Assembly: GCF_001730295.1 (NCBI RefSeq)
Contig: NZ_MIKA01000023.1
Span: forward strand, 186,001 to 250,000
Direction: 5' to 3'
Source: Enterococcus plantarum
GTDB taxonomy: Bacteria > Bacillota > Bacilli > Lactobacillales > Enterococcaceae
Length of the DNA stretch: 64,000 bases
Below the pieces are notes generated by a model. That model searched no databases and had not been told where the DNA came from. It was given only the letters and a program-made list of their open reading frames with translations. Positions 7,867-17,727 of the stretch are shown here, one piece after another. A program made the translations under genes and the position numbers. Within the stretch, counting starts at the first letter, position 1, and each line of letters opens with the position of its first letter.

Positions 7867-8103
7867 ATGTCTAATTTCGGTAACTTTAATCGTCCTGTTG
7901 AGCCTTCTTCTGAAGGGGATTTATTCACTGTTGATACTCAGGTCACTTTCTTGATGCATGGTCAACCACAGACTGGGATTATCACGAAACAATTAAATAA
8001 TTCTGCTGTAGTGGAAATTGATGAGAAATCTGATAACACTGATTTAATGGTCAAAAGTAATGGTGTGATTGTCATCAATTACAAAAAATTACAAAAAGTA
8101 TAG
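7867..8103 (+). CDS. DUF2187-like small protein
   Basis: A 78-aa soluble protein. The C-terminal 55 residues (DTQVTFLMHGQPQTGIITKQLNNSAVVEI...VIVINYKKLQ) match my memory of the DUF2187 (YkvS-like) family, a small beta-barrel of unknown role. AGAAAGGAAG lies upstream of the ATG, a TATAAT box is at 7831-7836 with no clear -35, and a strong terminator follows. No operon partner is present. Confidence 0.75.
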   Translation: MSNFGNFNRPVEPSSEGDLFTVDTQVTFLMHGQPQTGIITKQLNNSAVVEIDEKSDNTDLMVKSNGVIVINYKKLQKV

Positions 8104-8108
8104 ACTCT

Positions 8109-8137
8109 TCCATCCATTATTAGTGGATGGATTTTTT
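8109..8137 (+). terminator. Terminator of the DUF2187-like gene
   Basis: TCCATCCA / TGGATGGA stem with a 7-base loop followed directly by TTTTTT. Confidence 0.9.
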
Positions 8138-8143
8138 AATTAA

Positions 8144-8190
8144 AAAAATAGCTGAGTAGAGAGAGTTCATCTCTCTACTCAGCTATTTTG
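8144..8190 (-). terminator. Terminator of upp
   Basis: Long stem AAATAGCTGAGTAGAGAGA / TCTCTCTACTCAGCTATTT with a short loop. It has T runs on both sides, so it may work in both directions; it lies just after upp. Confidence 0.9.
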
Positions 8191-8198
8191 TCGTTTAC

Positions 8199-8828
8199 TT
8201 ATTTGGTTCCAAACAAACGGTCACCAGCATCGCCAAGACCTGGAACGATGTAGCCATCTTTATCTAGATACTCATCTAATGCTGCAGTATAAATATCGAT
8301 ATCAGGATGTGCTTCTTGTAATGCTTTCACACCTTCTGGCGCTGCAACGAGACATACAAATTTAATATTGCTGCCGCCGCGTGCTTTCAATGCATCGATT
8401 GCCATGATTGCTGATCCGCCTGTAGCAAGCATTGGATCCACTACAAATAATTGACGTGCGTCAATATCTTCTGGCATCTTCACAAAGTATTCAACTGGTT
8501 CTAATGTATCATGATCACGGTATAACCCGATATGTCCAACCTTCGCTGCTGGAATCAATTCCAAAATACCATCTACCATTCCAATACCTGCACGTAAAAT
8601 CGGCACGATTGCAACCTTTTTACCAGATAATGTTTTTTGTGTTGTTTCACAGATCGGTGTCTCGATCACAACGTCTTCTAACGGCATATCTCTTGAAACT
8701 TCGTATGCCATTAGCATTGCAATTTCATTCACGACTTCACGAAAAACCTTTGTTCCACAATCTTTATCTCTAATAATTGTTAATTTGTGTTGGATCAGTG
8801 GATGATCAATAACTTGGAATTTTCCCAT
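8199..8828 (-). CDS. upp: Uracil phosphoribosyltransferase
   Basis: Converts uracil and PRPP to UMP (pyrimidine salvage, cytoplasm). The 209-aa reading starts [17 protein letters not shown]. The PRPP-binding motif is [12 protein letters not shown] and the uracil-binding C-terminus is [18 protein letters not shown]. The start is the second in-frame ATG: GGAG lies 7 bases before it but only one base from the first. It follows glyA with a gap of about 80 bases and ends at a strong terminator. Confidence 0.97.
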   Translation of the reverse strand: MGKFQVIDHPLIQHKLTIIRDKDCGTKVFREVVNEIAMLMAYEVSRDMPLEDVVIETPICETTQKTLSGKKVAIVPILRAGIGMVDGILELIPAAKVGHIGLYRDHDTLEPVEYFVKMPEDIDARQLFVVDPMLATGGSAIMAIDALKARGGSNIKFVCLVAAPEGVKALQEAHPDIDIYTAALDEYLDKDGYIVPGLGDAGDRLFGTK

Positions 8829-8907
8829 GCTCATTCTCCTTCAATAATTTATTCCTTCCTATTGTAAAACAAAATCGAGCGATTGACTAGTCAATCACTC
8901 GAATCTT

Positions 8908-10146
8908 TTACTTATAAAGTGGATATTTTTTTGTAAGCTCACTAACTGCAGCCCGAACTTCAGAAAGAGTCGTTTCATTCTCATGATCTTTTAACACTTT
9001 AACGATCAATTTTGCGACTTCAACACAATCATCCTCTTTGAAGCCTCGAGTTGTGATCGCAGGAGTACCAATCCGAATACCACTGGTTTTAAATGGACTA
9101 AGCTGTTCAAATGGAATTGAATTTTTGTTCGCTGTAATATTCACACTGTCTAGAATCGCTTCTGCTTCTTTTCCATTTAAACCAAAACCACTAACATCGA
9201 TCAATAACAAATGATTATCAGTTGATCCGCTTACTAAACGCGCTTCAGGTGTTTGATTGATAACTTTCGTCATCGCTTTCGCATTTTCGATCACTTGTTC
9301 ACTGTATTCTTTAAAGGTAATATCTAATGCTTCTTTAAAAGCAACTGCTTTACCAGCAATCACGTGTTCTAATGGTCCGCCCTGAATACCAGGGAAGATA
9401 TTGCTATTGATTTTTTTCGCTAACTCTTCATCATTAGTTAAAATAAGCCCACCACGAGGCCCACGTAATGTTTTATGTGTTGTTGATGTTGTGATATCTG
9501 CAAAAGGAACTGGATTTGGATGTAAACCAGCTGCTACAAGTCCTGCAATATGCGCCATATCTACCATTAATTTTGCACCAATTTCATCCGCAATTTCACG
9601 GAATTTTTCGAAGTCGATGGTACGAGAATACGCGCTGGCACCCGCTACGATCAATTTTGGTTGATGCTCACGTGCCAAAATACGCACGACATTATAATCG
9701 ATTACTTCTGTTGTTGGATCAACGCCATAACTTACAAAGTTATACGTTTTGCCACTAAAGTTTACTGGTGATCCATGAGTTAAATGTCCTCCCGCAGACA
9801 AATCCATCCCTAAAACAGTATCGCCTGGTTCGATCAATGAAAGATAAGCGGCTGTATTCGCTTGTGACCCAGAATGTGGTTGTACATTTGCGAATTTAGC
9901 TCCAAATAATTCTTTCGCACGATCAATTGCTAAGTCTTCAACGATATCAATGAACTCGCAGCCACCATAATAGCGTTTGCCAGGATATCCCTCCGCATAT
10001 TTGTTTGTAAGAATACTTCCTTGCGCAGCCATCACACCTTTCGAAACAACGTTCTCCGATGCAATCAGCTCCAAGTTGTTCTCTTGACGTTCGTTCTCTT
10101 TTTCAATAGCATCCCATAAATCCGGATCAACTGTTTTATAATCCAT
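8908..10146 (-). CDS. glyA: Serine hydroxymethyltransferase
   Basis: PLP enzyme that interconverts serine and glycine and charges tetrahydrofolate with a one-carbon unit. 412 aa, the normal family length. Visible motifs: [18 protein letters not shown] near the N-terminus and [15 protein letters not shown], which contains the PLP lysine. The upstream extension of the open frame is rejected because GGAGG lies 8 bases before the ATG at 10146. It lies between ywlC and upp, an order common in Gram-positive genomes. Confidence 0.97.
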   Translation of the reverse strand: MDYKTVDPDLWDAIEKENERQENNLELIASENVVSKGVMAAQGSILTNKYAEGYPGKRYYGGCEFIDIVEDLAIDRAKELFGAKFANVQPHSGSQANTAAYLSLIEPGDTVLGMDLSAGGHLTHGSPVNFSGKTYNFVSYGVDPTTEVIDYNVVRILAREHQPKLIVAGASAYSRTIDFEKFREIADEIGAKLMVDMAHIAGLVAAGLHPNPVPFADITTSTTHKTLRGPRGGLILTNDEELAKKINSNIFPGIQGGPLEHVIAGKAVAFKEALDITFKEYSEQVIENAKAMTKVINQTPEARLVSGSTDNHLLLIDVSGFGLNGKEAEAILDSVNITANKNSIPFEQLSPFKTSGIRIGTPAITTRGFKEDDCVEVAKLIVKVLKDHENETTLSEVRAAVSELTKKYPLYK

Positions 10147-10201
10147 TAAACAAGCCTCCATTTCATTTGTTTGTACCGATTGTATCATACTTAAAAGCTC
10201 T

Positions 10202-11239
10202 CTACTCGAAAATAGAATCAATTTTCAATATTTTTTGATTTGCTGCTTTTTTTAGACGATTCATATAAGCGATCCCTAACTCTGATTCTGGGAAAGCTTG
10301 GGCAAAAATAACATCGATATTCTGTTCATCTAAACTTCTGAGACCAGCAAATAACAGTTTAGTCCCTTGTTCCACTGTATCTTCCCCAAAAGAAAAAATA
10401 GCTGTTACCTCAGTTGAAAATGCTGATGTGATACGATCACTTGCAAATAGCCCGATTCGTTGATTTTTACTTTTGGCCCAATTGATCGCTTTGTCAAATA
10501 CATCTTTATCGCCGTCTATGATCCAGACTGGAACATCAGGAGAATAATGCTTATACTTCATTCCTGGCGCCTTTGGGGCTTCCTTTTCAGTGATTAAATG
10601 CTGATCCAACGTCACTTTTCCTACTACCTGTTCCAACTGCTCTTTCGTAATAGCACCTGGTCTTAATACGACGGGAACTCCATTTTTTGTAGTCAAATCT
10701 AGAACAGTTGATTCTACTCCAATTTGTGTTGGTCCATCATCTAAAATACCAGCGATCTTACCATGTAAATCATGGTAGACATGCTTCGCGGTTGTTGGGC
10801 TAGGTTTGCCAGAAGTATTTGCACTTGGCCCAACCAAAGGAACATTTGCTTCTTTTATCAATTCAATTGTTTTCAGATTATTAGGCATCCGAAAAGCAAC
10901 CGTATTTAAACCACCCGTAACTGTAGTAGAAAACGTAGTAGGTTTCACATCGAAAATCAAGGTCAAAGGACCAGGCCAAAAAGCATCGACAAGTGCCTTT
11001 GTATGTTTAGGAAAATACGTCACATAGTGTGTGACCATTTCAAAATCACTGACATGTACAATCAATGGATTGTCGCTAGGTCGTCCTTTTACAGTGTACA
11101 CTTGCTTTACTGCCTGTTCATCCAAAGCGTTTGCGCCAAGTCCATATACTGTTTCAGTCGGGAAGGCTATCAGTTCTCCTTGACGAATCAACTCTGCTGC
11201 TTCACCAATTTCGTCTGTTGTAAATTGTTTTGTTTCCAC
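10202..11239 (-). CDS. ywlC: Threonylcarbamoyl-AMP synthase (Sua5/YwlC)
   Basis: Makes threonylcarbamoyl-adenylate from threonine, bicarbonate and ATP for the t6A37 modification of tRNAs. 345 aa: an N-terminal YrdC domain ([40 protein letters not shown]) and a C-terminal Sua5 domain from about residue 220 ([16 protein letters not shown]). The two-domain length matches Sua5 rather than the short TsaC. prmC lies only 3 bases upstream, so the genes are co-translated. Confidence 0.95.
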   Translation of the reverse strand: METKQFTTDEIGEAAELIRQGELIAFPTETVYGLGANALDEQAVKQVYTVKGRPSDNPLIVHVSDFEMVTHYVTYFPKHTKALVDAFWPGPLTLIFDVKPTTFSTTVTGGLNTVAFRMPNNLKTIELIKEANVPLVGPSANTSGKPSPTTAKHVYHDLHGKIAGILDDGPTQIGVESTVLDLTTKNGVPVVLRPGAITKEQLEQVVGKVTLDQHLITEKEAPKAPGMKYKHYSPDVPVWIIDGDKDVFDKAINWAKSKNQRIGLFASDRITSAFSTEVTAIFSFGEDTVEQGTKLLFAGLRSLDEQNIDVIFAQAFPESELGIAYMNRLKKAANQKILKIDSIFE

Positions 11240-11242
11240 TTT

Positions 11243-12094
11243 TTATCCCTCCTCTTTTTTAGTTGAAACAATCACCATTCGATCATTTCCTGATAAGTCT
11301 TGGGCAACTTCTACTTGTTTTTGAGGGAATGCTTGCTGGAAAAGTTCTTTAACGGCCTCTCCTTGCTGAAAACCGATTTCCAAATAAATTTTTCCTTCTG
11401 GATTCAGTTTATCTTTTGCTTCGTCAGCTAATCGCTGATAAATAGCTAATCCATCATTTTCCGCAAATAATGCTGTTTTTGGTTCGTATGTCCGAACACT
11501 TTCATCCATTAATGCCCATTCAGCATTACTAATATAGGGAGGATTTGAAATCAAGATATCAATCCTTTTGTTTTTTATCGGTTTTAGCGCATCGCCGTGA
11601 ATAAACTCAATTTCAGCCTCTAGTTGTTGTGCATTTTTCTTTGCGACTTTCAATGCTTCTTCGGAAATATCGATGGCTGTCACTTGCCAGTTTGGACGAG
11701 CTAATTTTAAACTGATTGCAATCGCCCCCGTCCCAGTCCCTACATCAACAACAGTTAGAGATTGGTTGGGATTTTCTTTTAAACAACGGTCTACTAATTC
11801 TTCGGTTTCAGGTCTAGGAATCAAGGTATGCTCGTTGACTAGAAAACGTTGTTCATAAAAATCACCGTAACCCAATAGATACTGTGGCGGATAATTATTA
11901 GCTAGTTGCTTCAAGTCCTCATTGATTTGTTGTTCATCTGCACATGTTATTTCATCTTTTAAATGGAGTAGCCAATCCGTCTTCGTCCACCCCTTTCTTT
12001 CTAGAAAAACAAAGAGGATACTGTATCCTTCTTTCCCATGTTTTTCTAAAAAAGAAGAAGCCCGTTCAAGGACTTCAAAATAACGGTTACCCAT
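11243..12094 (-). CDS. prmC: PrmC, release-factor glutamine methyltransferase
   Basis: Methylates the glutamine of the GGQ motif in peptide chain release factors. 283 aa. An N-terminal helical domain is followed by a Rossmann methyltransferase domain with SAM motif [15 protein letters not shown] and catalytic NPPY ([12 protein letters not shown]). Its start overlaps the end of prfA, its substrate's gene, by 8 bases, the usual arrangement. Confidence 0.97.
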   Translation of the reverse strand: MGNRYFEVLERASSFLEKHGKEGYSILFVFLERKGWTKTDWLLHLKDEITCADEQQINEDLKQLANNYPPQYLLGYGDFYEQRFLVNEHTLIPRPETEELVDRCLKENPNQSLTVVDVGTGTGAIAISLKLARPNWQVTAIDISEEALKVAKKNAQQLEAEIEFIHGDALKPIKNKRIDILISNPPYISNAEWALMDESVRTYEPKTALFAENDGLAIYQRLADEAKDKLNPEGKIYLEIGFQQGEAVKELFQQAFPQKQVEVAQDLSGNDRMVIVSTKKEEG

Positions 12095-13160
12095 TTTGCA
12101 TCTCTTCTAATTTTGATGTTTGATCGTATAACACTAAAGCATCGACGATTTCATCTAATTTTCCAGCTAAAATTTGATCTAGTTTTTGAATCGTTAACCC
12201 AATACGGTGATCAGTCACACGGTTTTGCGGAAAATTATAGGTACGAATTCGTTCAGAACGATCTCCAGTACCAACAGCGGATTTACGATTCGCATCGTAT
12301 TCGCTTTGTGCTTCTTGCTGCATTTGGTCATAGACTCTCGCACGTAAAATTTTCATCGCTTTCTCACGGTTTTTGATTTGTGAACGTTCATCTTGCATCG
12401 CAACCGCAATCCCTGTCGGAATATGTGTCAAACGAACGGCAGAAGCTGTCTTATTGACGTGCTGACCACCGGCTCCACTTGCATGGTAGATATCGGTACG
12501 GATATCTTTATCCGCAAGATCCAATTCTACTTCTTCTGCTTCTGGTAATACAACGACTGTTGCAGTAGATGTATGAATACGGCCTTGAGATTCTGTTGAA
12601 GGAACACGTTGCACACGGTGTGCGCCGCTTTCGTATTTTAATTTAGAGAAGACATTGTCTCCTGAAATCATCATGATTACTTCTTTATATCCGCCAATCC
12701 CAGTGATGCTAGCTTCCAAGACATCTGTCTTCCAGCCTTGAGATTCCGCATATTTTTGGTACATCCCGAATAGATCTCCTGCAAATAAAGCTGCTTCATC
12801 TCCACCTGCTGCACCACGGATCTCCATAATGATATTCTTATCGTCATTTGGATCTGTCGGCAATAGTAAAATTTTGATTCGTTCTTCAAGAACGTCTTTT
12901 TCTTTTTTTAATTCTGATAGTTCTTCTTTCGCCATTTCTGCCATTTCAGCATCTAATTTTTCGCCTAACAGTTCTTCTGTGTCGCTGATTCCTTCTACTA
13001 CTTGTTTATAGCGGCGATAAACGTCTACCGTTTCGCGAGTATTCGCTTCCTCTTTAGATAATTGCATAAAGCGTTTCGTATCACTAATCACTTCTGGGTC
13101 GCTTAATAATTCGCCCAGCTCTTCATAGCGATCTTCGATTGATTGTAACTGATCGTACAT
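12087..13160 (-). CDS. prfA: Peptide chain release factor 1
   Basis: RF1 recognises UAA and UAG and triggers peptide release. 357 aa, the standard length. The catalytic motif is [19 protein letters not shown] helical N-terminal domain and the basic stretch [24 protein letters not shown] are present. It is in an operon with tdk upstream (59-bp gap) and prmC downstream (overlap). Confidence 0.97.
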   Translation of the reverse strand: MYDQLQSIEDRYEELGELLSDPEVISDTKRFMQLSKEEANTRETVDVYRRYKQVVEGISDTEELLGEKLDAEMAEMAKEELSELKKEKDVLEERIKILLLPTDPNDDKNIIMEIRGAAGGDEAALFAGDLFGMYQKYAESQGWKTDVLEASITGIGGYKEVIMMISGDNVFSKLKYESGAHRVQRVPSTESQGRIHTSTATVVVLPEAEEVELDLADKDIRTDIYHASGAGGQHVNKTASAVRLTHIPTGIAVAMQDERSQIKNREKAMKILRARVYDQMQQEAQSEYDANRKSAVGTGDRSERIRTYNFPQNRVTDHRIGLTIQKLDQILAGKLDEIVDALVLYDQTSKLEEMQNG

Positions 13161-13219
13161 AGTTGGTTGCTCCTTTTTCGTTAAGTCACTGTTTTTTATT
13201 TTTCCTCTTTTTTACGGAG

Positions 13220-13813
13220 TTACTTATTTGCTACTTGTTCACCGTCAATTGGCGGATGAAAATAGTGATTTCGACACACTGGATAATAGGCTTCGTTGCC
13301 TCCAATTTGAACTTGAGTTCCTTCGTAAACGGGTCGACCATCAATGTAATGTAAATTCATTGTGGCTTTTTTGTGGCAGAACCAGCAGATTGTTTTGAGT
13401 TCTTCTAATTTGTCAGCATATAGCATCAAATATTTTGAGCCTTCAAATAGTTCATTACGGAAATCATTCTTCAAACCGAAAGCCATAACAGGAATATTAA
13501 GTTCATCTACCACTCTAGCAAATTCAATCACATGTTGTTTTCCTAGAAATTGAGATTCGTCTACTAATATACAGTAAGGTTTATACTCTAGCTTTTGGAT
13601 TAATTCATAAACATTTGTTTCTTTAAAAATGGGAATGGCTTCTCTTCTAAGGCCAATACGGCTTGAAACGACACCTACGCCATCTCTAGTATCAAGTCCA
13701 CTTGTCATGATCACAACAGGCTTGTCTTGTTCTTCATAGTTGTGTGCTACTTTTAAGATCTCAATGGTTTTCCCACTGTTCATTGCGCCATATTTAAAAA
13801 ATAATTGTGCCAT
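13220..13813 (-). CDS. tdk: Thymidine kinase
   Basis: Type II thymidine kinase (197 aa) that phosphorylates thymidine with ATP. Walker [11 protein letters not shown], the DESQFL segment, a C-terminal zinc ribbon with cysteines in CWFCHKKA and PVCRNH, and the lasso loop [18 protein letters not shown] are all present. It heads the tdk-prfA-prmC-ywlC-glyA-upp run. Confidence 0.96.
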   Translation of the reverse strand: MAQLFFKYGAMNSGKTIEILKVAHNYEEQDKPVVIMTSGLDTRDGVGVVSSRIGLRREAIPIFKETNVYELIQKLEYKPYCILVDESQFLGKQHVIEFARVVDELNIPVMAFGLKNDFRNELFEGSKYLMLYADKLEELKTICWFCHKKATMNLHYIDGRPVYEGTQVQIGGNEAYYPVCRNHYFHPPIDGEQVANK

Positions 13814-14070
13814 TCCTTCGTCGTCACCTCTCGTTTAGTTCCTCTCGTATTTTACTATAAAATCGAAGTTTTTTACAGTGGTAAATTTATTGCTTATGTA
13901 GCAAGGGGGTTTTTTGTCAGGAATTTCCATTTTTGATATCATCCTAAATTGTTTGTTCTGTTATTTTAAACACACCTTAACGCTACCAGAATAGTTTTTA
14001 GAGTTTTAAAATTCAATTTGGCAAAATTTATTCAAACTTTTAAAACGCTCCATAGATTAACAGAACATAC

Positions 14071-14103
14071 AAAAAATGATGAACTTTGGAAGCCCATCAT
14101 TTT
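14071..14103 (-). terminator. Terminator of the type VII cassette
   Basis: AAAATGATG / CATCATTTTTT hairpin on the minus strand with a 14-base loop. The stop codon of the last cassette gene lies within the 5' arm. Confidence 0.75.
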
Positions 14104-14381
14104 CCCTCTGCTGTAATAGTTGTTAGTTTTTTAGAAGTATTCTCAAAAGTTGTCTTTGCTTTTGTTACCCATGCACCTTTTGCGGAAGACTGAAAGTTTG
14201 AAATATAGTTTGCACTACTACTTTTTAATCGTTCTACTCGAGCTTGTCCCATACTTTTAACCAGTTGCTTTTTCGTTTCTGCCGTTTGAACACATGGCGG
14301 AGCAACCATGCCTCGTATCAAAGCTTTTTCCAATTCTTTTCGCAATCTTTTTAACTCCAGTTTCATTTTTTCACTACTCAT
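14097..14381 (-). CDS. Small helical type VII partner (TlaB-like)
   Basis: A 94-aa, basic, mostly helical protein. Residues 36-90 (ETKKQLVKSMGQARVERLKSS then FQSSAKGAWVTKAKTTFE) contain a central W, resembling the helix-turn-helix build of small type VII secretion proteins. Its ATG overlaps the end of the preceding gene by 8 bases. By position (lipoprotein, lipase, then two small helical proteins) it matches the partner that helps export the S. aureus lipase TslA. The function is inferred from context and fold likeness, not from a firm family match. Confidence 0.6.
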   Translation of the reverse strand: MSSEKMKLELKRLRKELEKALIRGMVAPPCVQTAETKKQLVKSMGQARVERLKSSSANYISNFQSSAKGAWVTKAKTTFENTSKKLTTITAEGK

Positions 14382-14745
14382 TTTCTTTTTTTCTCTCCTT
14401 CTCTTTTAAAAGAGTAAGTTCATCTTCTATTAATCGGGTTTGTTTCTTATAATGAATCGTGTTTTCTTCTTGTTTATTTTCTAATTCTTTCATTGCCTGA
14501 TTAACTACCCTATCTCCATCATCTTTACATTGTTCTAATAAATGATAAACTCTGCTCATATTTATTGGTTCACTGTACTCAGCTTGCTGATAATGATAGC
14601 GATAATTTTCTGAAAGATTTTCTAACGCACGACCAAATTTTTGCTTTTCATAAAAGGCTTCTTCTAACTCTTCTTCAATCTTTCTTTGGTTCTTTTCATA
14701 CTCTGATTCTAACTCTGTTAATTTATTTACACATGTTCTCTCCAT
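14374..14745 (-). CDS. DUF3958-like helical partner (TlaA-like)
   Basis: A 123-aa protein that is nearly all helix with strong coiled-coil character (ELESEYEKNQRKIEEELEEA ... LIEDELTLLKEKERKKENE). Its size and charge pattern recall DUF3958, a family found beside type VII effectors in Listeria, Enterococcus and Staphylococcus. It begins 6 bases after the lipase stop codon, with GGGGGAT as ribosome site, and overlaps the next gene by 8 bases, so it is part of one tight operon. Likely role: chaperone or targeting partner that pairs with the helical C-terminus of the lipase. The family name is from memory and tentative. Confidence 0.62.
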   Translation of the reverse strand: MERTCVNKLTELESEYEKNQRKIEEELEEAFYEKQKFGRALENLSENYRYHYQQAEYSEPINMSRVYHLLEQCKDDGDRVVNQAMKELENKQEENTIHYKKQTRLIEDELTLLKEKERKKENE

Positions 14746-14751
14746 GAGAGT

Positions 14752-16004
14752 TTATCCCCCTATTTGTCTCGCTAACTCTTGGTCTGTTTCTACTTGTTTA
14801 TTTGTGGATGATTGTATTTGACCAATTAATTCATTGTATTCTTGTTGTATCGAAGATAATTCTGATATTTTTTGTTCATATTCTTCTTTTGGTTCTATTC
14901 GAACAATTGGCTCTGTTGCACCACCACCATTTAAAGAATCTAATACTTCTCCTTGATGTAATGTAGAGCCTATGGAGTCGGCTGTTTTCAACGTATCAGT
15001 CCATAATTTATCTGAATCTTTCTTTGCTTCCCGATACATTTTTTTAATATCATCTATTTCTATTTGAAGGGTTTTACTCATTCCTTGTGTTAAAATCAAT
15101 GCTTCGGACGCATCTAAATAAATTTCTTCTGAAGCAGATAATCTTCCACCACTTTTTAGAAATTTTGCTCGGAGTAATTCCAGTCCAATTAGTTTTTTTG
15201 TTGTATCAGTTTGAACCTTTTTTTGAGCAACATAAATTTTATTTAAATCAAGGGTATGTTGACGAATAAAATCCTGTTCTTCCTTTGTTAAAAAACCAGT
15301 AATGTCATGCTCTTTTCCGTTTTTTATGATGATAATTTTTCCTGGATAGATACTTCCAGGAACTCCACTCGCAGCTTTATTTAATGGGTCATTTTCAGAT
15401 ACAAAATAAATAATATTTCCACTATATCGTCCAAATAAATCGGATAATTCTTGTTGATTTGACTTCTTTAAATTTCCTAATAAATTCATCAATGGAGCTG
15501 AATTATAAAGTATAATATTCGGTATATTGTGTTCCATACCCATAATAGTTCCATTTCTTCCACCTAAAGAGTGCCCTGTACTGTATCAATATCATAACCA
15601 TTTGCTTTTAAATTGTTCATAAACTTGTTACTAGCATCAAAATATGCCGAGGAAGGGCCATCTCCTTTAAATGCTATATTCACCCATTGACCTATGTCTT
15701 TTGCGCTTTCTAATATACCATTGTCAAGGTTAGTACCAGTAAAGCCAACTACAACTTTTCCTGTGTTGTTATCCAAAAACGCTACGCCACTTGAACTTGT
15801 TTTAGGGTCGTAGAATGCATCTACTAGTTGGAGATTGGAAGGGAATTTATCAGCACCTTGTAATTTTATTATTTGTTTATTAATATCATTTTTATCAAGA
15901 CCATTTACTTGAGCGTTCTCAACTTCATATGAAATTGTTGCTACTGCACTAGTCGCTTCTAAGTCTTTTTTAATCCCTTTATCTCTGATGTCATAGCTAC
16001 TCAT
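14752..16004 (-). pseudogene. TslA-like lipase effector, frameshifted at the active site
   Basis: Two adjacent frames form one gene. The first (15564-16004, 146 aa) starts MSSYDIRDKG and has the alpha/beta-hydrolase stretch GVAFLDNNTGKVVVGFTGTN. It ends VQGTL-stop. Read one frame over, the DNA at that point encodes TGHSLGGRNGTIMGMEHNIPN, which joins the second frame (to 14752). GHSLGG is the nucleophile elbow of class 3-type lipases; the serine codon is at 15568-15570. Restoring a single base near 15580-15582 gives a 417-aa protein with an N-terminal lipase domain and a long helical C-terminus (about residues 230-417), the reverse domain order known for the type VII effector TslA. No homopolymer is present at the site. 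As read, no active lipase can be made. A sequencing error cannot be excluded. Confidence 0.82.
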
Positions 16005-16758
16005 CTACAATATCCTCCTCTGATAAAGGTTGAAAATCGACTAAATCATCAAACACAATTGCTGGTTTTTTAGAAAATCTTATCTCTAACTGCTTATATC
16101 CTATAGAACTTCCTTCTAAATCACCTGTTCCTTTTAATAATAATGTAGGCGCTTTTTCAGTTGGAATATCATATCGTTCTCTCAATGCTTGAACATTATT
16201 GTCAGTATTTGTTAACTGATATTCTAATTCATACATAGGTACTTCTGGATTGTACATTTTTTTAATATTTTCGTATGTATCTAAATGATTAAAATCACCA
16301 TACTGCACAAAAAAGTTAAAATTTTGTATCTTATCTTTAATACTATCCTCATTCACATCATCAACTAGATGAAATCCTTCTTTATTATAAGTTACCTCAT
16401 ACTTCTTTTTTAAAACTGGTTTACTCAAATCATTCCATGTTGTAAAGGTGTAATAATATCCCTTCGCTGTTCTTGTATTTCTGTTTAGCCTTAAAATCAT
16501 CCCCTCTGTAAACAGCCCCCCATCTTCTGATTGACTAATGGACATACTAGAATCAAGTACCCAAACCCCCTTATCATCCTTATCAAACTCATTATCTCGA
16601 TAGCCTTCCATATCGTAGAAACTTTCTAGATTTGGTGTTGGATACATTGCTAATACCTTATCAAAACTTTGTTCAATTTCTGCTTTATTTTTTGTTTCAC
16701 ATCCAGTTAATCCACTCATTATCATTAGTCCTCCTATAAATAAATATAATTTTTTCAA
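15997..16758 (-). CDS. Tandem-type lipoprotein, probable lipase immunity (TilA-like)
   Basis: A 253-aa lipoprotein starting at TTG with AGGAGGAG upstream. Signal peptide MKKLYLFIGGLMIMSGL ends in lipobox LTGC. The body shows the pattern of staphylococcal tandem lipoproteins: LAMYPTPNLESFYDMEGYRD, EFDKDDKGVW, GMILRLNRNTRTAKGYYY. In S. aureus, lipoproteins of this family neutralise the type VII lipase TslA. Here it is the first gene of the cassette and overlaps the lipase start by 8 bases. Immunity is inferred from family and context. It is intact although the toxin gene is broken, which fits continued protection against siblings. Confidence 0.8.
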   Translation of the reverse strand: MKKLYLFIGGLMIMSGLTGCETKNKAEIEQSFDKVLAMYPTPNLESFYDMEGYRDNEFDKDDKGVWVLDSSMSISQSEDGGLFTEGMILRLNRNTRTAKGYYYTFTTWNDLSKPVLKKKYEVTYNKEGFHLVDDVNEDSIKDKIQNFNFFVQYGDFNHLDTYENIKKMYNPEVPMYELEYQLTNTDNNVQALRERYDIPTEKAPTLLLKGTGDLEGSSIGYKQLEIRFSKKPAIVFDDLVDFQPLSEEDIVDE

Positions 16759-16952
16759 AATATTTTCTCCTCCTAAACAGGATGAAATTTATTTACACCT
16801 TAATCAATATTTATTTTACCAAAAGTAAGATGAAATAGATAGTTATATATTACATTTTTGTTATTTAATTTTTAAATAATGTTACTGATTTATGGATAAA
16901 AAAAGAGATAGTATGCTTTTAGCTCACTATCCCTCTACTTAGTATTATTATA

Positions 16953-17072
16953 TTAAACTAAATTATTAATTGCCTGTTGCAATGCTAGTGTAGCATTATC
17001 AATATCTAATTGGTTAGCATTAGGATCATCATATGCGTATTTGGCATCATCTAATTTAACTATTAGCGTTGA
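16953..17072 (-). pseudogene. C-terminal remnant, FIVAR-like helical repeat
   Basis: An open stretch reads KLDDAKYAYDDPNANQLDID followed by a NATLALQQAINNLV end. The spacing A.....DPNA.....D.A...L..AI..L resembles one FIVAR repeat of surface proteins. A stop codon lies directly upstream and there is no start, so this is a fragment. The parent protein is unknown. Confidence 0.5.
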
Positions 17073-17075
17073 CTA

Positions 17076-17268
17076 TTAATGTACACTGTAATTTAATTCT
17101 CCCAATGTTATTACTTTATTAGCTAAGAAAAATTTTTCTATTCTGTTTCCAATCACATTCGTTCTTTTCGCAACACTCGTAGAAATATCGACGCTATTTA
17201 ATGTGCTTGTAAATTTACTGATGAACGCGATACATTCCCAGTAGTAGACTTACTATTTTAACATCCAT
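17076..17268 (-). pseudogene. Decayed small type VII-like protein
   Basis: An ATG with AAGGAATT upstream opens as MDVKIV, then the meaning continues across at least two frame changes: SKSTTGNVSRSSVN, then KFTSTLNSVDISTSVAKRTN and NRIEKFFLANKVITLGELN. The Ser/Thr-rich start and the helical body resemble small type VII secretion proteins, and the position upstream of the lipase cassette fits. The reconstruction is by eye. Confidence 0.4.
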
Positions 17269-17334
17269 TCTTTAATTCCTTTCTAGTTTTATAAATATGA
17301 CTTATTTCACTACTTATTATCCAATTAAAATTAC

Positions 17335-17440
17335 TTAACTATCTTTACGTTTTTTATTGTCATTATCACGAATTATAACTTGTTTAGAATCGCTGTGTAC
17401 TACTGCACTAGGTTCTCTTTTTACTCTTGTAAAAAAAGAT
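17335..17440 (-). pseudogene. C-terminal tail of an unidentified protein
   Basis: The last 33 or so codons before a stop at 17335 encode a charged tail (FFTRVKREPSAVVHSDSKQ then VIIRDNDNKKRKDS). Upstream the frame runs straight into the dispersed 170-bp element, so the element's arrival probably cut the gene. The nominal ATG of this frame lies inside the element and is not meaningful. Confidence 0.4.
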
Positions 17441-17661
17441 GAGCCTGGGATATAACTAAAAAGGGTATGTTTCAGGCTCTTAGTAACCGAATAAACGGTG
17501 GGCGCAGAAGCAACTCCTTCGGAAATAAGCCGAAATTGCTGTAAAACACAACAAGGAACAAGTTGATGTTGCACAGTACCTACTTGGTCGCAAAAATTTG
17601 AAGATCAATTTTCGTAAATTCCTTCTTATTTCTCGGAGTTAAACACTTCTGCCCCAACCTC
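17441..17661. repeat. Dispersed MITE-like element, copy 1 (with 51-bp insert)
   Basis: Starts GAGCCTGGGATATAAC and ends with CCCCAACCTC; the ends are imperfect inverted repeats (GAGCCTGGGACA / GAGGTTGGGACA in the other copies). It matches the copies at 50581 and 60217 closely but carries about 51 extra bases in the middle (17538-17590 region). The first 40 bases form a strong hairpin. No coding capacity is evident. Confidence 0.9.
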
Positions 17662-17727
17662 ACGTTTGATTATTCTAAACCAATAGATAAATGGAAACGT
17701 TCGATCTATTGGTTTTCTAAGTTTATT

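Noticed and set aside
17335-17574. A 79-codon frame with its own ATG
   Set aside because: The first two thirds lie inside the dispersed 170-bp element; only the last 33 or so codons resemble coding sequence, so it is listed as a remnant.
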